Of a stretch of DNA of 64,000 nt, positions 43,535 through 52,534 are shown piece by piece. Every line of letters begins with the position of its first letter. Positions within the stretch are counted from its first letter, which is position 1. The translations under genes and the position numbers were made by a program. Where the stretch lies: positions 78,150-142,149 of the forward strand of contig CAJYPK010000041.1 of NCBI GenBank assembly GCA_913776615.1, given 5' to 3'. The notes beneath the pieces were generated by a model. That model was not told the DNA's origin and searched no databases. It worked only from the letters and a program-made list of their open reading frames with translations. This DNA is from an uncultured Hymenobacter sp. Lineage in GTDB: Bacteria > Bacteroidota > Bacteroidia > Cytophagales > Hymenobacteraceae.

Positions 43535-43554
43535 TTCCTTTCGCCTGCTTCCGC

Positions 43555-44382
43555 ATGAAAAAGCTCCTCCTTTTCCTCGGCCTCGCCACGCCCGCCCTGG
43601 CCCAAACGCCCGATACGGTCGTGTACAACCCCAGGCGCGCGCTCGCGCTGCAAGGGGCCAGCAACTTCCGCGACCTCGGCGGCTACCCCGCCGCCGGCGG
43701 TAAGCGCGTGAAGTGGGGCCACCTCTACCGCTCGGCCGACATCAGCAAGCTGACCGACGCCGACTTACTGGCCCTGCAAAGTCGCCACGTGGCGCTGGTG
43801 TGCGACCTGCGCGGTCCCCAGGAGGTCGCCCAGGCCCCCGACCGCCTGCCCGCCGGGGCGCGCAGCCTGGCCCTGCCCGCCGGCAGTGAGAAAATCGACC
43901 CCCGCCTGCTCATGGGCGGCGGCAAGAATATCAACCGCGACTCGCTGATGCGCGCCGTGTACACCAACACGAGCTTTTTCAGGGCCAAGTACAAGCCGAT
44001 GTTCGACGAGCTGCTGGCCCTGCCCGGCAATGAGGCGTTGCTTTTCCACTGCTCGGCGGGCAAGGACCGGACCGGCATTGGGGCGGCGCTCGTGCTCGCG
44101 GCGCTGGGGGTAGACCGCGCCACTATTTTGAAAGACTACGCCGCTACCGATACCTACTGGCAGGCCGGCCGCGAGCAAAGCTTGCAGCGCATGGCCCAGG
44201 CCGGCATGTCGGCCGAGGCGATAAACGCCGTGCGCCCCCTGCTGGCGGCCAACCCGGCCTACCTGGCGGGCACCTTCGCTGCGCTCGACCAGCAGTACGG
44301 CTCGGTCGAAAAGTACCTGGCCAGCGAGCTGGGGCTTACGCCGAAGAAGCTGTCGGCGCTGCGTGCCAAGTACTTACAATGA
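43555..44382 (+). CDS. Secreted tyrosine-phosphatase-family protein
   Basis: A 275-residue protein with a signal peptide (MKKLLLFLGLATPALAQ). The PTP loop HCSAGKDRTGIGAA near residues 165-178 has the catalytic Cys and Arg, and the conserved NFRDLGGYP start of the family is present, as in bacterial Y_phosphatase3 proteins. Such enzymes act on phosphotyrosine, phosphoinositides or other phosphomonoesters; export suggests an extracellular substrate. It lies 70 bases after susD in the same direction. Confidence 0.92.
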   Translation: MKKLLLFLGLATPALAQTPDTVVYNPRRALALQGASNFRDLGGYPAAGGKRVKWGHLYRSADISKLTDADLLALQSRHVALVCDLRGPQEVAQAPDRLPAGARSLALPAGSEKIDPRLLMGGGKNINRDSLMRAVYTNTSFFRAKYKPMFDELLALPGNEALLFHCSAGKDRTGIGAALVLAALGVDRATILKDYAATDTYWQAGREQSLQRMAQAGMSAEAINAVRPLLAANPAYLAGTFAALDQQYGSVEKYLASELGLTPKKLSALRAKYLQ

Positions 44383-44493
44383 GTGTTTCATGAGTTCTGG
44401 AATATATAAAATAGTGGCAAAAAATTAATCTCTCCGTGTTATTGCCGTAACGCTGCCGCCGGAGCTTTGCCTTGACAATAAGCTAGTTAAGTT

Positions 44494-44916
44494 ATGCAAG
44501 GCTTTGTACTGCTGCTGATCAGTTTGGGCCTGACTGCCTGGGTAGGGCAGGCGCAGACGCTCCACGCTACGGAGCCGCTGGGCGCGGCGGCCGATACCCC
44601 GGTGCTCAACTACGCCGAGCAGATGCCCGTTTTTGCGGGCGGCGACGAGGCCCTGCACCGCTACCTGGCCGCCCAAATCAAATACCCGGCGCAGGCCATG
44701 CAGCGGGGAATGTCGGGGCAGGTAGTAGTGCAATTCATCATTGACGAGCAGGGCCGGGCGCTGGAGCCAATTGTTGTAAAATCGACGGCCGACGATTTCA
44801 ACGAGGAAGCGCGTCGGCTCATCTGGCTGATGCCCCGCTGGGAGCCCGGCCGCGACAAGGGCCAGCCGGTGCGCGTGCGCTGCACCTTACCCATCATTTT
44901 CACTTTCAGGCGGTAA
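44494..44916 (+). CDS. Small TonB-C-terminal-domain protein
   Basis: A 140-residue protein with an N-terminal signal or membrane anchor (MQGFVLLLISLGLTAWVGQAQ) and a TonB C-terminal domain (residues 50-140: FAGGDEALHRYLAAQIKYPAQAMQRGMSGQVVVQFIIDEQG). It lacks the long Pro-rich linker of TonB, so it may be periplasmic and help energise or bind a transporter, or be a free domain. The same direction as the susCD unit and phosphatases fits a link to uptake (inference). Confidence 0.8.
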   Translation: MQGFVLLLISLGLTAWVGQAQTLHATEPLGAAADTPVLNYAEQMPVFAGGDEALHRYLAAQIKYPAQAMQRGMSGQVVVQFIIDEQGRALEPIVVKSTADDFNEEARRLIWLMPRWEPGRDKGQPVRVRCTLPIIFTFRR

Positions 44917-44964
44917 GCAGCGGCTCCGGTGGGGGCGCTGCTCCGCCGGTTCTTTATCTGCTAC

Positions 44965-46623
44965 ATGACTAAGTATCTGCTGCTGACCGCAGCCCTGTTT
45001 GCCTCCGCGCCGGCCCTGCGGGCCCAGAATCGCCCCACTCCCAAGCTGCTGGTCGGTATCATGGTCGATCAAATGCGGCCCGACTATCTCACCCGCTTCG
45101 CCGATGATTTCGGCCCCGACGGCTTCAACCGGCTGCGGCGCGAGGGCATGGAGTGCCGCAATACCCATTACAACTACATTCCCACCGTGACCGGCCCCGG
45201 CCACTCCTCGGTGTACACGGGCACCACGCCGCGCTACCACGGCATCGTGGGCAACTCGTGGTACGACCGCCGCCTGCGCCACGACGTGTACTGCACCGAC
45301 GATACCACCGTGCAGCTCGTGGGCACCGCCAAGGGCATGGGTGTATCGGCCCGCAACCAGGTAAGTACCACCCTCGGCGACGAGCTTAAAATGACATACG
45401 GCGGCCGCAGTAAAGTGCTGGCCCTGTCGCTCAAAGACCGGGCTTCGGCCCTGCCCGCCGGCCACATGGCCGACGGGGCCTACTGGCTCGATACCAATAC
45501 CGGCGATTTTATTTCGAGCACCTTCTACGTGCCGCAGCTGCCGGCCTGGGTGAGCGAGTTCAACGCCCAGAAAAAGGCCGCCGCTTACCGCAGCCAGATC
45601 TGGACGCCCCTGCGCGGCCCCGAGGCCTACCGCAACAGCCTGCCCGACTCCAACCGCTACGAGCGCATTTTTAAGGGTAAAGCGGCGGCGACCTTCCCCT
45701 ACGATTTCAACAAGCTGGCCCCGCAGAATCCGCCCGCCTTCGAGAGCATGTATACCTCGCCCTTCGGCGACGACCTGCTCACCGACCTCGCCCTGGCAGC
45801 CCTCAAAAATACCGACCTGGGCCGCGACGACGTGCCCGACCTGCTGGCCATCAGCTTCAGTAGCCCCGATGCCGTGGGCCACACTTTCGGCCCGCTTTCC
45901 AAGGAGGAAAACGACCTTTACCTGCGTCTCGACCTCGACCTGGCCCGCCTGCTGCAAGCGCTCGACCAGACGGTGGGCAAGGGTAACTACACCGTTTTCC
46001 TCACCGCCGACCACGGGGCCAGCGAGGTTACCCGCTACCTCGCCGACCACCAGGCTCCCGTGGGCTCGTACTCGCAAGCTGCTCTCAACCAGGCAGCCAA
46101 CGCCCACCTCACCGCCCAGCTCGGCCCCGGCCAGTGGATTGAGGCCGAGCGCAACCACATGTATTACCTCAACCGCCCGCTGCTGGCCCAGCACAAGATC
46201 GAACTGGCCCACGCCCAGCAGGTACTGGCCGAGTTCCTGCGCGACCAGCCCGGCATTGCGCAAGTCAATACCACCTCGCAGCTGCTGAATGCCGGCTACA
46301 CCACCGGCCTCGAAGCCCGCCTGCAAATGGGCCTGTACTACCCGCGCTTCGGCGACGTGCGCTTCGAGCTGCTGCCCGGCTGGACCGGCGACATCGGCGT
46401 AGGGGCCAGCCACGGCACCGGCTACGCCTACGATACCCACGTGCCGCTGCTGTGGTGGGGCATGGGCATCCCGGCCGGGGTGAGCTACGCCCCGCACACC
46501 ATCACCGACATCGCCCCCACCGCCGCCATGATCGTGAACAGCAAGCTGCCCAGCGCCTGCACCGGCCAGCCCATTGTGGAAGTGCTCAGCAGCCCGCCCG
46601 CTGGCAAGAGCCGCCGCAAGTAA
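44965..46623 (+). CDS. PafA-like alkaline phosphatase
   Basis: A 552-residue secreted phosphatase. The start at 44965 (MTKYLLLTAALFASAPAL) gives a signal peptide; an upstream start is poorly supported. The alkaline phosphatase superfamily metal sites are readable: VDQMRPDYL (Asp), TVTGPGHSS with the Thr nucleophile, SSPDAVGHTFGP, TADHGASE and GASHGTGYAYDTHVPL (His). PafA is the phosphate-irrepressible phosphomonoesterase of Bacteroidota. It probably frees phosphate from sugar phosphates at the cell surface. Its terminator is at 46640-46675. Confidence 0.9.
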   Translation: MTKYLLLTAALFASAPALRAQNRPTPKLLVGIMVDQMRPDYLTRFADDFGPDGFNRLRREGMECRNTHYNYIPTVTGPGHSSVYTGTTPRYHGIVGNSWYDRRLRHDVYCTDDTTVQLVGTAKGMGVSARNQVSTTLGDELKMTYGGRSKVLALSLKDRASALPAGHMADGAYWLDTNTGDFISSTFYVPQLPAWVSEFNAQKKAAAYRSQIWTPLRGPEAYRNSLPDSNRYERIFKGKAAATFPYDFNKLAPQNPPAFESMYTSPFGDDLLTDLALAALKNTDLGRDDVPDLLAISFSSPDAVGHTFGPLSKEENDLYLRLDLDLARLLQALDQTVGKGNYTVFLTADHGASEVTRYLADHQAPVGSYSQAALNQAANAHLTAQLGPGQWIEAERNHMYYLNRPLLAQHKIELAHAQQVLAEFLRDQPGIAQVNTTSQLLNAGYTTGLEARLQMGLYYPRFGDVRFELLPGWTGDIGVGASHGTGYAYDTHVPLLWWGMGIPAGVSYAPHTITDIAPTAAMIVNSKLPSACTGQPIVEVLSSPPAGKSRRK

Positions 46624-46639
46624 GGGAGGAGCTTTTCTG

Positions 46640-46675
46640 AAAAGGCCCGTTACCAGGTTGGTAGCGGGCCTTTTT
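46640..46675 (+). terminator. Terminator after the PafA-like gene
   Basis: A long stem AAAAGGCCCGTTACC-type with near-perfect complement followed by TTTTTG, 17 bases after the stop codon. Confidence 0.88.
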
Positions 46676-46707
46676 GCTTGGGTAGTGTTGGTTTGCTCGT
46701 CGGCCAC

Positions 46708-46868
46708 GTAACCCCATCCCCGGCCCCTCTCCTTCGGGAGAGGGGAGCCTTTCGTGAGCTGTTAGCCTTTAGCTGTTAGCTACTAGCTTTTCTGAACAGT
46801 GAGCTAATAGTTGATAGCTTACGAAAGGCTCCCCTCTCCCGAAGGGGAGGGGCCGGGGGTGGGGTTAC
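46708..46868. repeat. CCCTCTCC-type long inverted repeat, copy e
   Basis: Arms start GTAACCCCATCCCCGGCCCC and continue through AGCCTTTCGT; the centre has GCTGTTAGC motifs. With the two terminators around it, it fills the 342-base gap between the convergent PafA-like gene and lepB. No further gene is seen there. Confidence 0.88.
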
Positions 46869-46901
46869 GCGAGCGACGGGCTACGTAAGTCTACAGGTAC
46901 G

Positions 46902-46937
46902 AAAAAGGCCCGTTACCAACTCGGTAACGGGCCTTTT
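46902..46937 (-). terminator. Terminator for lepB (minus strand)
   Basis: A perfect 15-base stem AAAAGGCCCGTTACC and complement with a loop of 5-6 bases; the T-run on the minus strand is the A-run here. It is 29 bases beyond the lepB stop and nearly identical in sequence to the stem at 46640. Confidence 0.85.
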
Positions 46938-46965
46938 GCTTGCCAAAGCGGTAAACAGCTAACAG

Positions 46966-48117
46966 CTAGTCAATCGTGTGAAACAGCCGTCCCCAGCGCA
47001 CCTTGTGCGCCGCGTTGCCAAACGGATCGAGCGACAGCCAGATGAGCACGGCCTTGCCCACCACGTGGTCTTCGGGTACGAAGCCCCAGAAACGCGAGTC
47101 CTCCGAGTTGTGGCGGTTGTCGCCCATCATCCAGTAGTAGTTCTGCTTGATGGTGTAGCTGGTCAGCGGCTGGCCGTTCTGCTGAATCATGCCATCCTTC
47201 CAGGTGATGCCTGCGTTGTGCTCGTACTGGCTCACGATTTTATAGTAAATCGCGGCGTTGGCGGGCGTAAGGGCAATGGTCTGGCCTTTTTTCGGAATGG
47301 GTAGCGGGCCGTAGCTGTCGAGCTGCCACTTGCGCTGCACCGCGCTCATGGCGTCCGACACGTGGAAGTCGGCCACGTCGGGGAAAAGCTGCACCTCGGG
47401 GGCCGTCACGGTGAGCGACTTCACGTAGGGCTGCTTGCGGAAATACTCGGCCACGTTGGCCGGGCAGCTAATGATGTAGCCCACCTTGCCCGTTTCGGGG
47501 TTGGTGCCGGCGGCCGGGATGCCGTCGGGCTGGTCGTAGTCCACCACGCCCTGGTCGTGCAGCGCCTGGCGCACCTCGTCGTTGGGCGTTTCCACCTCCA
47601 GGAAGTAGGTGGTCTGGGGCGCGCCCGCAATGGTCCCGGGCTTGCCATTGATAAAAACCTGCCCCTGGCGAATCTCCAGCGTATCGCCCGCGATGGCAAT
47701 GCAGCGCTTGATGTAGTTGGTGCGCAGGTCGGCCGGGTACTGCTGCTCGTGCGGCACGTGGAATACTACCACGTCGTTGCGCTTGATCGAGCTGAAGCCC
47801 GGCAGCCGGTACGTGGGCAGCTGAATGAGGTCGGAGTAGCTCTTGAAGTTGAAAATCGGCACCGTCTGGTGCGTGAGCGGCACTTGCAGGGGCGTCTGCG
47901 GCGTAATCGGCCCGTAGTGCAACTTGCTCACGAACAAGTAGTCGCCTACCAGCAGCGAGTGCTCCATACTCGGCGACGGAATAACGTAGGCCTCAAACGT
48001 GGCCCAGCGAATAAGCGTGGCCGCGATAACGGCAAACAGCAGCGAATCGACCCACTCGCGGCTTTTGCTCTTGGGCGGCTTGGGCGGAGCGTTCGGGTCA
48101 GGTTTACGAAAGAGCAT
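46966..48117 (-). CDS. lepB: Signal peptidase I
   Basis: A 383-residue membrane protease that removes signal peptides. The start at 48117 (MLFRKPDPNAPPKPPK) precedes the single anchor helix WVDSLLFAVIAATLIRWATF. The catalytic Ser is in the motif IPSPSMEHSL and the Lys in NYIKRCIAIAGD; GDNRHNSEDSRFWG follows. It is longer than E. coli LepB, with an insertion of over a hundred residues between box D and box E (about 190-320), which is common in Bacteroidota. It precedes no other gene in the operon, being downstream of dapB with a 140-base gap. Confidence 0.96.
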   Translation of the reverse strand: MLFRKPDPNAPPKPPKSKSREWVDSLLFAVIAATLIRWATFEAYVIPSPSMEHSLLVGDYLFVSKLHYGPITPQTPLQVPLTHQTVPIFNFKSYSDLIQLPTYRLPGFSSIKRNDVVVFHVPHEQQYPADLRTNYIKRCIAIAGDTLEIRQGQVFINGKPGTIAGAPQTTYFLEVETPNDEVRQALHDQGVVDYDQPDGIPAAGTNPETGKVGYIISCPANVAEYFRKQPYVKSLTVTAPEVQLFPDVADFHVSDAMSAVQRKWQLDSYGPLPIPKKGQTIALTPANAAIYYKIVSQYEHNAGITWKDGMIQQNGQPLTSYTIKQNYYWMMGDNRHNSEDSRFWGFVPEDHVVGKAVLIWLSLDPFGNAAHKVRWGRLFHTID

Positions 48118-48170
48118 GAAATAAAAACGGGAGCGCGGCTCCTCTAAAGAATATGCAGCAAATAAACGAC

Positions 48171-48197
48171 TGTAAAACGGAGTGGCACTCCGTTTTG
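48171..48197. repeat. AACGGAGTGGCACTCCGTT palindrome
   Basis: TGTAAAACGGAGTGGCACTC is followed by the mirror half. The same sequence, with one changed central base, occurs at 55106-55129. It lies between lepB and dapB. Confidence 0.7.
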
Positions 48198-48257
48198 CGT
48201 ACGCAGGCAGCTTTCGAAATAGAGCGCCCCTGACCACGCCAGCTTGGGGATGCCAGT

Positions 48258-48980
48258 TTACAGCCCCAGCAGCTCCTTCATGCCAAATACCCCGTGGCGG
48301 CCGGGCAGCCACTCGGCGGCCAGCAGCGCGCCCAGTGCGAAGCCCTCGCGCGAGTGGGCCTCGTGCCGCAGCTCGATGGTATCGGCGCTCGATACGTAGC
48401 GCACCTCGTGGGTGCCCACCACCTCGCCCTGCCGCTCGCTAAGCACGGCCAGTTCGTGCGGGGCCTGGGCGGGCGCGTTGCGCCAGCTGGTCTTGGCCGA
48501 AAAATTGGCCAGGATACCCTCGGCAGCCGTGAGGGCCGTGCCGCTGGGCTGGTCTACCTTGTGAATGTGATGAATCTCGGTCATCTCCACGTCGTAGCCG
48601 GCCGCAAACTGGTTCATCTTGGCCGCGATGTACTCGTTGAAGTGGAAAAACAGGTTCACGCCCACGCTGTAGTTGGAAGCGTAAAACAGCGCCCCGTTCG
48701 TGTCCTTCGCCAGCTGGCTGGCTTCCTCAAAGTGGTGCAGCCAACCCGTGGAGCCGCACACCACCGGCAGGCCCTGGCGCAGGCAGGCCGCCACGTTGCC
48801 AAACGCCGCCTCGGGGTGAGTAAACTCAATGGCTACGTCCACCTGCCCGGGCGTAAAATCCTCGATGCGCTGGGGGGAGGTCTTGTGATCTACGATGCCC
48901 GCGATTTCGTAGCCCCGGCCGGCGGCCAGCCCGGCTATCGTCTGGCCCATTTTGCCGTAGCCGATAAGGAGGATTTTCAT
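48258..48980 (-). CDS. dapB: 4-hydroxy-tetrahydrodipicolinate reductase
   Basis: A 240-residue enzyme of the diaminopimelate and lysine pathway. The NAD(P) fold starts with LLIGYGKMGQTIAGLA, and the catalytic part has EIHHIHKVDQPSGTAL (His pair and Lys). The start at 48980 (MKILLIGYGKMG) is the natural one. The C-terminus has SREGFALGALLAAEWLPGR. It is followed upstream by a short gap of 78 bases to DUF5683, so the two may share a transcript. Confidence 0.96.
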   Translation of the reverse strand: MKILLIGYGKMGQTIAGLAAGRGYEIAGIVDHKTSPQRIEDFTPGQVDVAIEFTHPEAAFGNVAACLRQGLPVVCGSTGWLHHFEEASQLAKDTNGALFYASNYSVGVNLFFHFNEYIAAKMNQFAAGYDVEMTEIHHIHKVDQPSGTALTAAEGILANFSAKTSWRNAPAQAPHELAVLSERQGEVVGTHEVRYVSSADTIELRHEAHSREGFALGALLAAEWLPGRHGVFGMKELLGL

Positions 48981-49058
48981 GTTGTTAGTTGTCAGTTGCT
49001 TATTGTCAGTTGGTAGAGTTGAAAGAGGCTGGCAACGCAACTGACAACGCGAAAAAGG

Positions 49059-49814
49059 CTATTTCACCCGGAGCGAGAGCGCCACGCCCCCAGCGGGCAC
49101 CAGCTGGCCCGGGACGGGCAGCAGCGCCGGCTGCCAGTTCAGCGATAAGTTATCGCTCACGTCAAACTCGTGCAGGTGGGCATCCACGACCGCGTCCAGG
49201 ATTTGCAGCGAGTAGCCCAGCGACGCGACTAGGATGGCCAGGTCGCGGTAGGAGCGGTAACCGGTAAGGTTGTTGTAGATATTGCTCAGCGACGTTTCGC
49301 GTCGGGCATTAGGAAACCGGTCGGCGTCGAGATAAGTCGAGGGCAAGGGGGCCACCGTAGTGGCGGGCTGATCGCGGGCGATGTAGTAGGCATCGCGGTA
49401 CTCCGCGTAGCGGCTCTGCTGAAACCACACCCAGTACCCCAGCCCGCCCACCATGCCGTACACGATGGGCAGCTTCCAATAACGCTTATTGTAAATCTGC
49501 CCACCGCTGGGAATGAGGGCCAGAATGCCCGCCTTTTCGGGCCGCGTGAGCCGCCAGCCAAACAACCGTTCGGTGCGGCGGGCCGAATCGGCGGCCGCCT
49601 GCTCGCGCTTCTGCTTCTTGTTGGGCTTGCGGACGGTCGCCGTATCGGGGCGCACCAGCTGCGGGGCGGCCGGGTTCTGGGCTGGGTCGAGGGGATTGGT
49701 GGTCACCTGCGCCCGGGCGGGCAGCCCGAGCGCCAGTAGCAACCCGGCCAGCCCCAGCAGCCAGCTCAGCGAGCGGCCCCGGGGGCCGGGGGCTTTCGGC
49801 AAAAAGTCGTTCAT
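49059..49814 (-). CDS. DUF5683 membrane protein
   Basis: A 251-residue protein with a signal peptide (LSWLLGLAGLLLALGLPARAQ) and, in the second half, the DUF5683 region: LIPSGGQIYNKRYWKLPIVYGMVGGLGYWVWF, a likely membrane helix, then LAILVASLGYSLQILDAVVDAHL with a second helix. This domain occurs in many Bacteroidota next to parB and lepB or dapB, as here. Its function is unknown; the gene order is a conserved syntenic block. Confidence 0.85.
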   Translation of the reverse strand: MNDFLPKAPGPRGRSLSWLLGLAGLLLALGLPARAQVTTNPLDPAQNPAAPQLVRPDTATVRKPNKKQKREQAAADSARRTERLFGWRLTRPEKAGILALIPSGGQIYNKRYWKLPIVYGMVGGLGYWVWFQQSRYAEYRDAYYIARDQPATTVAPLPSTYLDADRFPNARRETSLSNIYNNLTGYRSYRDLAILVASLGYSLQILDAVVDAHLHEFDVSDNLSLNWQPALLPVPGQLVPAGGVALSLRVK

Positions 49815-49861
49815 AAGCAAGCAGCTAACGCCGGCCCGCGCAAGGAATTGCGAGCTGTTCC

Positions 49862-50842
49862 CTACGCTGGTTGCAGAATGTGCAGGATGCGTTGCATGTC
49901 CTCGACCGAATCAAACGAAATCTTGATTTCGCCGCGCCCCTGGGCGCTGGGCCGCAGCTGCACCTTCGAGCCGAAGTAGTCGGTGAGCTGGCGCTCGGTG
50001 CGGCGCAGCTCGGCTACGGGCACGGCCGGCGTGGCGGGCTCCTGCGCTTTGGCCGCGCCGCCCGGTACGGGCTGGCCAAAGCCGTTGCGCACGATTTCTT
50101 CCACGCGGCGCACCGACAGGTCTTCCGACACGATGCGGCGGTACAAATCGACCTGCTGCTGAGGGTCTTCGATGTTGATGAGCGCGCGGGCGTGGCCCAT
50201 GCCGATAATCGAATCACGCAGCCCAATCTGGATGCTGGGCGGCAGCTTGAGCAGGCGCAGGTAGTTGGTGACGGTCGAGCGATTTTTACCCACCCGCTCG
50301 CCCAGGTCTTCCTGGCGCAGCTGGCATTCGCTCAGCAGGCGCTGGTAGCTGAGGGCAATTTCGATGGCATTCAGGTTTTCGCGCTGAATGTTTTCGATGA
50401 GTGCCATTTCCAGCATCTGCTGGTCGTCGGCCTTGCGCACGTAGGCCGGAATGGTATCCAGGCCCGCCAGCTTGCTGGCTTGCAGGCGGCGCTCGCCCGA
50501 GATGAGCTGGTAGGCATTAGGCCCCAGCTGCCGCACCGTGACGGGCTGAATAATGCCTTGAATCTTAATGCTGTCGGCCAGCTCGGCCAGCGCCTCCTGG
50601 TCGAAGTGCGTGCGCGGCTGATAGGGGTTGGCCTCAATCTGGGCCACCGGAATCAGGCCCACTGAGCTTACCGGGTTGGGCGTGGCCGCAATCAGGTGCT
50701 CGCTGGGCTTGTCGTAGCTGCCCTCAATGAGCGCGTTGAGGCCCCGGCCCAGGCCGCCAATGCGGCGCTTGGCGGCAGCCGCCGCGCCGGGGTTGGCGTT
50801 CAGGGCTGCCTGGATTTTCTCGTTGTTCTTCTCTGCGGACAT
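49862..50842 (-). CDS. parB: Chromosome-partitioning protein ParB
   Basis: A 326-residue ParB: the N-terminal CTP-binding domain has LIPVAQIEANPYQPRTHFD and SGERRLQASKLAG, ENIQREN follows, and the helix-turn-helix lies around LGERVGKNRSTVTNYLRLLKLP. The C-terminal dimer domain is present. ParB loads at parS sites and slides on DNA, driven by ParA. parA is not adjacent: a DUF433 gene lies between, which breaks the usual parA-parB pair. A -7 box is at 50889-50896. Confidence 0.96.
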   Translation of the reverse strand: MSAEKNNEKIQAALNANPGAAAAAKRRIGGLGRGLNALIEGSYDKPSEHLIAATPNPVSSVGLIPVAQIEANPYQPRTHFDQEALAELADSIKIQGIIQPVTVRQLGPNAYQLISGERRLQASKLAGLDTIPAYVRKADDQQMLEMALIENIQRENLNAIEIALSYQRLLSECQLRQEDLGERVGKNRSTVTNYLRLLKLPPSIQIGLRDSIIGMGHARALINIEDPQQQVDLYRRIVSEDLSVRRVEEIVRNGFGQPVPGGAAKAQEPATPAVPVAELRRTERQLTDYFGSKVQLRPSAQGRGEIKISFDSVEDMQRILHILQPA

Positions 50843-50888
50843 CTTGGCTAGGGTCTGGGGGGCCGAGAGGCCGGCGCACCCAGAACTT

Positions 50889-50896
50889 CAAAATTA
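50889..50896 (-). promoter_or_regulatory. -7 box of parB
   Basis: On the minus strand this reads TAATTTTG, which fits TAnnTTTG. Transcription would begin about 40 bases before the parB start codon. Confidence 0.5.
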
Positions 50897-50961
50897 CGGA
50901 CTAAGGGCCGAAGGGCAAGCCTTCGGCGAAGGAGAACGCCGGACTATCCTGTCGGATGCAC

Positions 50962-51540
50962 TTATTGCGGCTCTTGGTGCCCCCAAAATACCTCAAGTAC
51001 TTCCCAAACGCCCATCCGCTGGCTGCCTTCCACAAAATAACCGCGCGTGCCGGGTTGAATTAGTGGCCGGTACTTGGCCTGCAAAGTAGAATTTAGGGGA
51101 AACATGTTGGCGCGGCCGACCGGCGCAACCGGACCGTTGGGAATGATGAACCCGTCAGGGTCAATAAATTCTGGGTACACCATCCAGTTGTGTGGTCGGG
51201 TTTCATCAGCAAGGCGGCTATCCCAGCGAATACCTTGATAGACAGGCGTTCGGTGGCCTCCTTCTTCAGGGGAAAACAAACGATACGTAACCTGAAAATC
51301 AGCCGGCCTGCTAAGCGACTCGGCGTAGGGAGCTCTCCGATCCGCCAAATAAGCGCAGGCGGCGGTAACGTGCTCGGTAGTTAACTCGGGAAAATCAACT
51401 AGAATGTCGGCCACATTCCTGCCGTCAGCTAGCCGCGCCCGCACCTCGTGCACGCTGATGTGGGTACCCACTATGCATGCCCGCCCGGATCGGACTGCGG
51501 GGTCGATACCAATGAGAGGATGCGCAGCGGAGGATAACAT
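50962..51540 (-). CDS. DUF433 protein fused to an EF-Tu domain 3-like region
   Basis: A 192-residue protein. Residues 9-75 match the DUF433 pattern (SGRACIVGTHISVHEVRARLADGRNVADILVDFPELTTEHVTAA), the helix-turn-helix-like domain of antitoxins near PIN-type toxins. Residues 85-190 look like EF-Tu domain 3: EEGGHRTPVYQGIRW against the EF-Tu EGGRHTPFFxGYRPQ, and YFVEGSQRMGVWEVLEV against FAIREGGRTVGAGVV. No toxin gene sits next to it. GC is lower (50-55 percent in two counted 60-base stretches) than in the par genes around it. It could be an acquired regulatory or immunity protein. Confidence 0.7.
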   Translation of the reverse strand: MLSSAAHPLIGIDPAVRSGRACIVGTHISVHEVRARLADGRNVADILVDFPELTTEHVTAACAYLADRRAPYAESLSRPADFQVTYRLFSPEEGGHRTPVYQGIRWDSRLADETRPHNWMVYPEFIDPDGFIIPNGPVAPVGRANMFPLNSTLQAKYRPLIQPGTRGYFVEGSQRMGVWEVLEVFWGHQEPQ

Positions 51541-51578
51541 GGGCTATTAGGTAAGCAGCATACCTATTGGTAAGAATG

Positions 51579-51597
51579 CGGACTCGCAGAGTCCGCG
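51579..51597. repeat. GCGGACTCGCAGAGTCCGC palindrome
   Basis: An 8-base stem with a 3-base loop in the 64-base gap between parA and the DUF433 gene; related to the palindromes at 1765-1881. Confidence 0.65.
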
Positions 51598-51604
51598 CTA
51601 CTGC

Positions 51605-52414
51605 CTACACCAACTCGTCTTCGGCTGCTTCCTCGGGGTTGGCCTCTACGCTGTTTTTCTCCACGATTTCGCGGGCCAGGTTGAGGTAGCTCACGGCGCC
51701 TTTGCTCTCGGCGTCGTGCAGGATGACGGGGATACCGAAGCTCGGCGACTCGCTCAGCTTGACGTTGCGCGGGATAATGGTGTCGAATACGAGCTGCTGG
51801 AAGTGCATCTGCACTTCTTCCACTACTTGGTTGGAGAGGCGCAGGCGCACGTCGTACATCGTGAGCAGGATCCCCTCGATTTCGAGGTCGGTGTTGAGGC
51901 GGCTCTGAATTATCTTGATGGTATTCAGGAGCTTGCCCAGGCCCTCAAGGGCGAAGTACTCGCACTGCACCGGAATAATAACCGAGTGCGCGGCCGTGAG
52001 GGCATTCACCGTGATGAGGCCCAGCGAGGGCGAGCAGTCGATGATAATAAAGTCGTACTGGTCGGCCAAGGGACGCAGGGCCTCCTTCATTTTCTCCTCG
52101 CGGTTGGGCAGGTTGATCATCTCCACTTCGGCCCCGACGAGGTCGATGTGCGAGGGCATGAGATCGAGGTGGGGCAGGATATTGGTCGGCAGAATGGCAT
52201 CTTGCGGGGCAATGCCATCGACCATGCACTCGTACACGCTGTTCTCGATGTCCTTGGGGTCGAAGCCCACGCCCGAAGTGGCATTGGCCTGCGGGTCAGC
52301 GTCTACGAGCAGGGTGCGGTAGTCGAGGGCCGCCAGCGAGGCAGCTAGGTTGATGGCCGAGGTGGTTTTGCCGACGCCGCCCTTTTGGTTGGCTACCGCG
52401 ATAATTTTGCCCAT
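51605..52414 (-). CDS. parA: Chromosome-partitioning ATPase ParA
   Basis: A 269-residue ParA/Soj ATPase. It opens with the deviant Walker A KGGVGKTTSAINLAASLA, has DADPQANAT, Walker B IIIDCSPSLG and a C-terminal region ending in a short acidic tail. It forms ATP-dependent dimers on DNA and segregates ParB-bound origins. The origin is often near parA-parB in bacteria, but no dnaA or dnaN is seen here. Confidence 0.97.
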   Translation of the reverse strand: MGKIIAVANQKGGVGKTTSAINLAASLAALDYRTLLVDADPQANATSGVGFDPKDIENSVYECMVDGIAPQDAILPTNILPHLDLMPSHIDLVGAEVEMINLPNREEKMKEALRPLADQYDFIIIDCSPSLGLITVNALTAAHSVIIPVQCEYFALEGLGKLLNTIKIIQSRLNTDLEIEGILLTMYDVRLRLSNQVVEEVQMHFQQLVFDTIIPRNVKLSESPSFGIPVILHDAESKGAVSYLNLAREIVEKNSVEANPEEAAEDELV

Positions 52415-52534
52415 AACAACAAACGAATAACTTAGGAAAACACTTACGCGGCAGGGTTAAAGCCAGCCGTTAGCAGCGCGGTTCAATCTACAAAATAAGG
52501 CTAAAAAAAATGGATTTGCCAAGCCCCCCACGCC

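Noticed and set aside
51605..52414. Replication origin next to parA
   Set aside because: No dnaA, dnaN, or cluster of DnaA boxes was seen, so an origin cannot be supported from this window.
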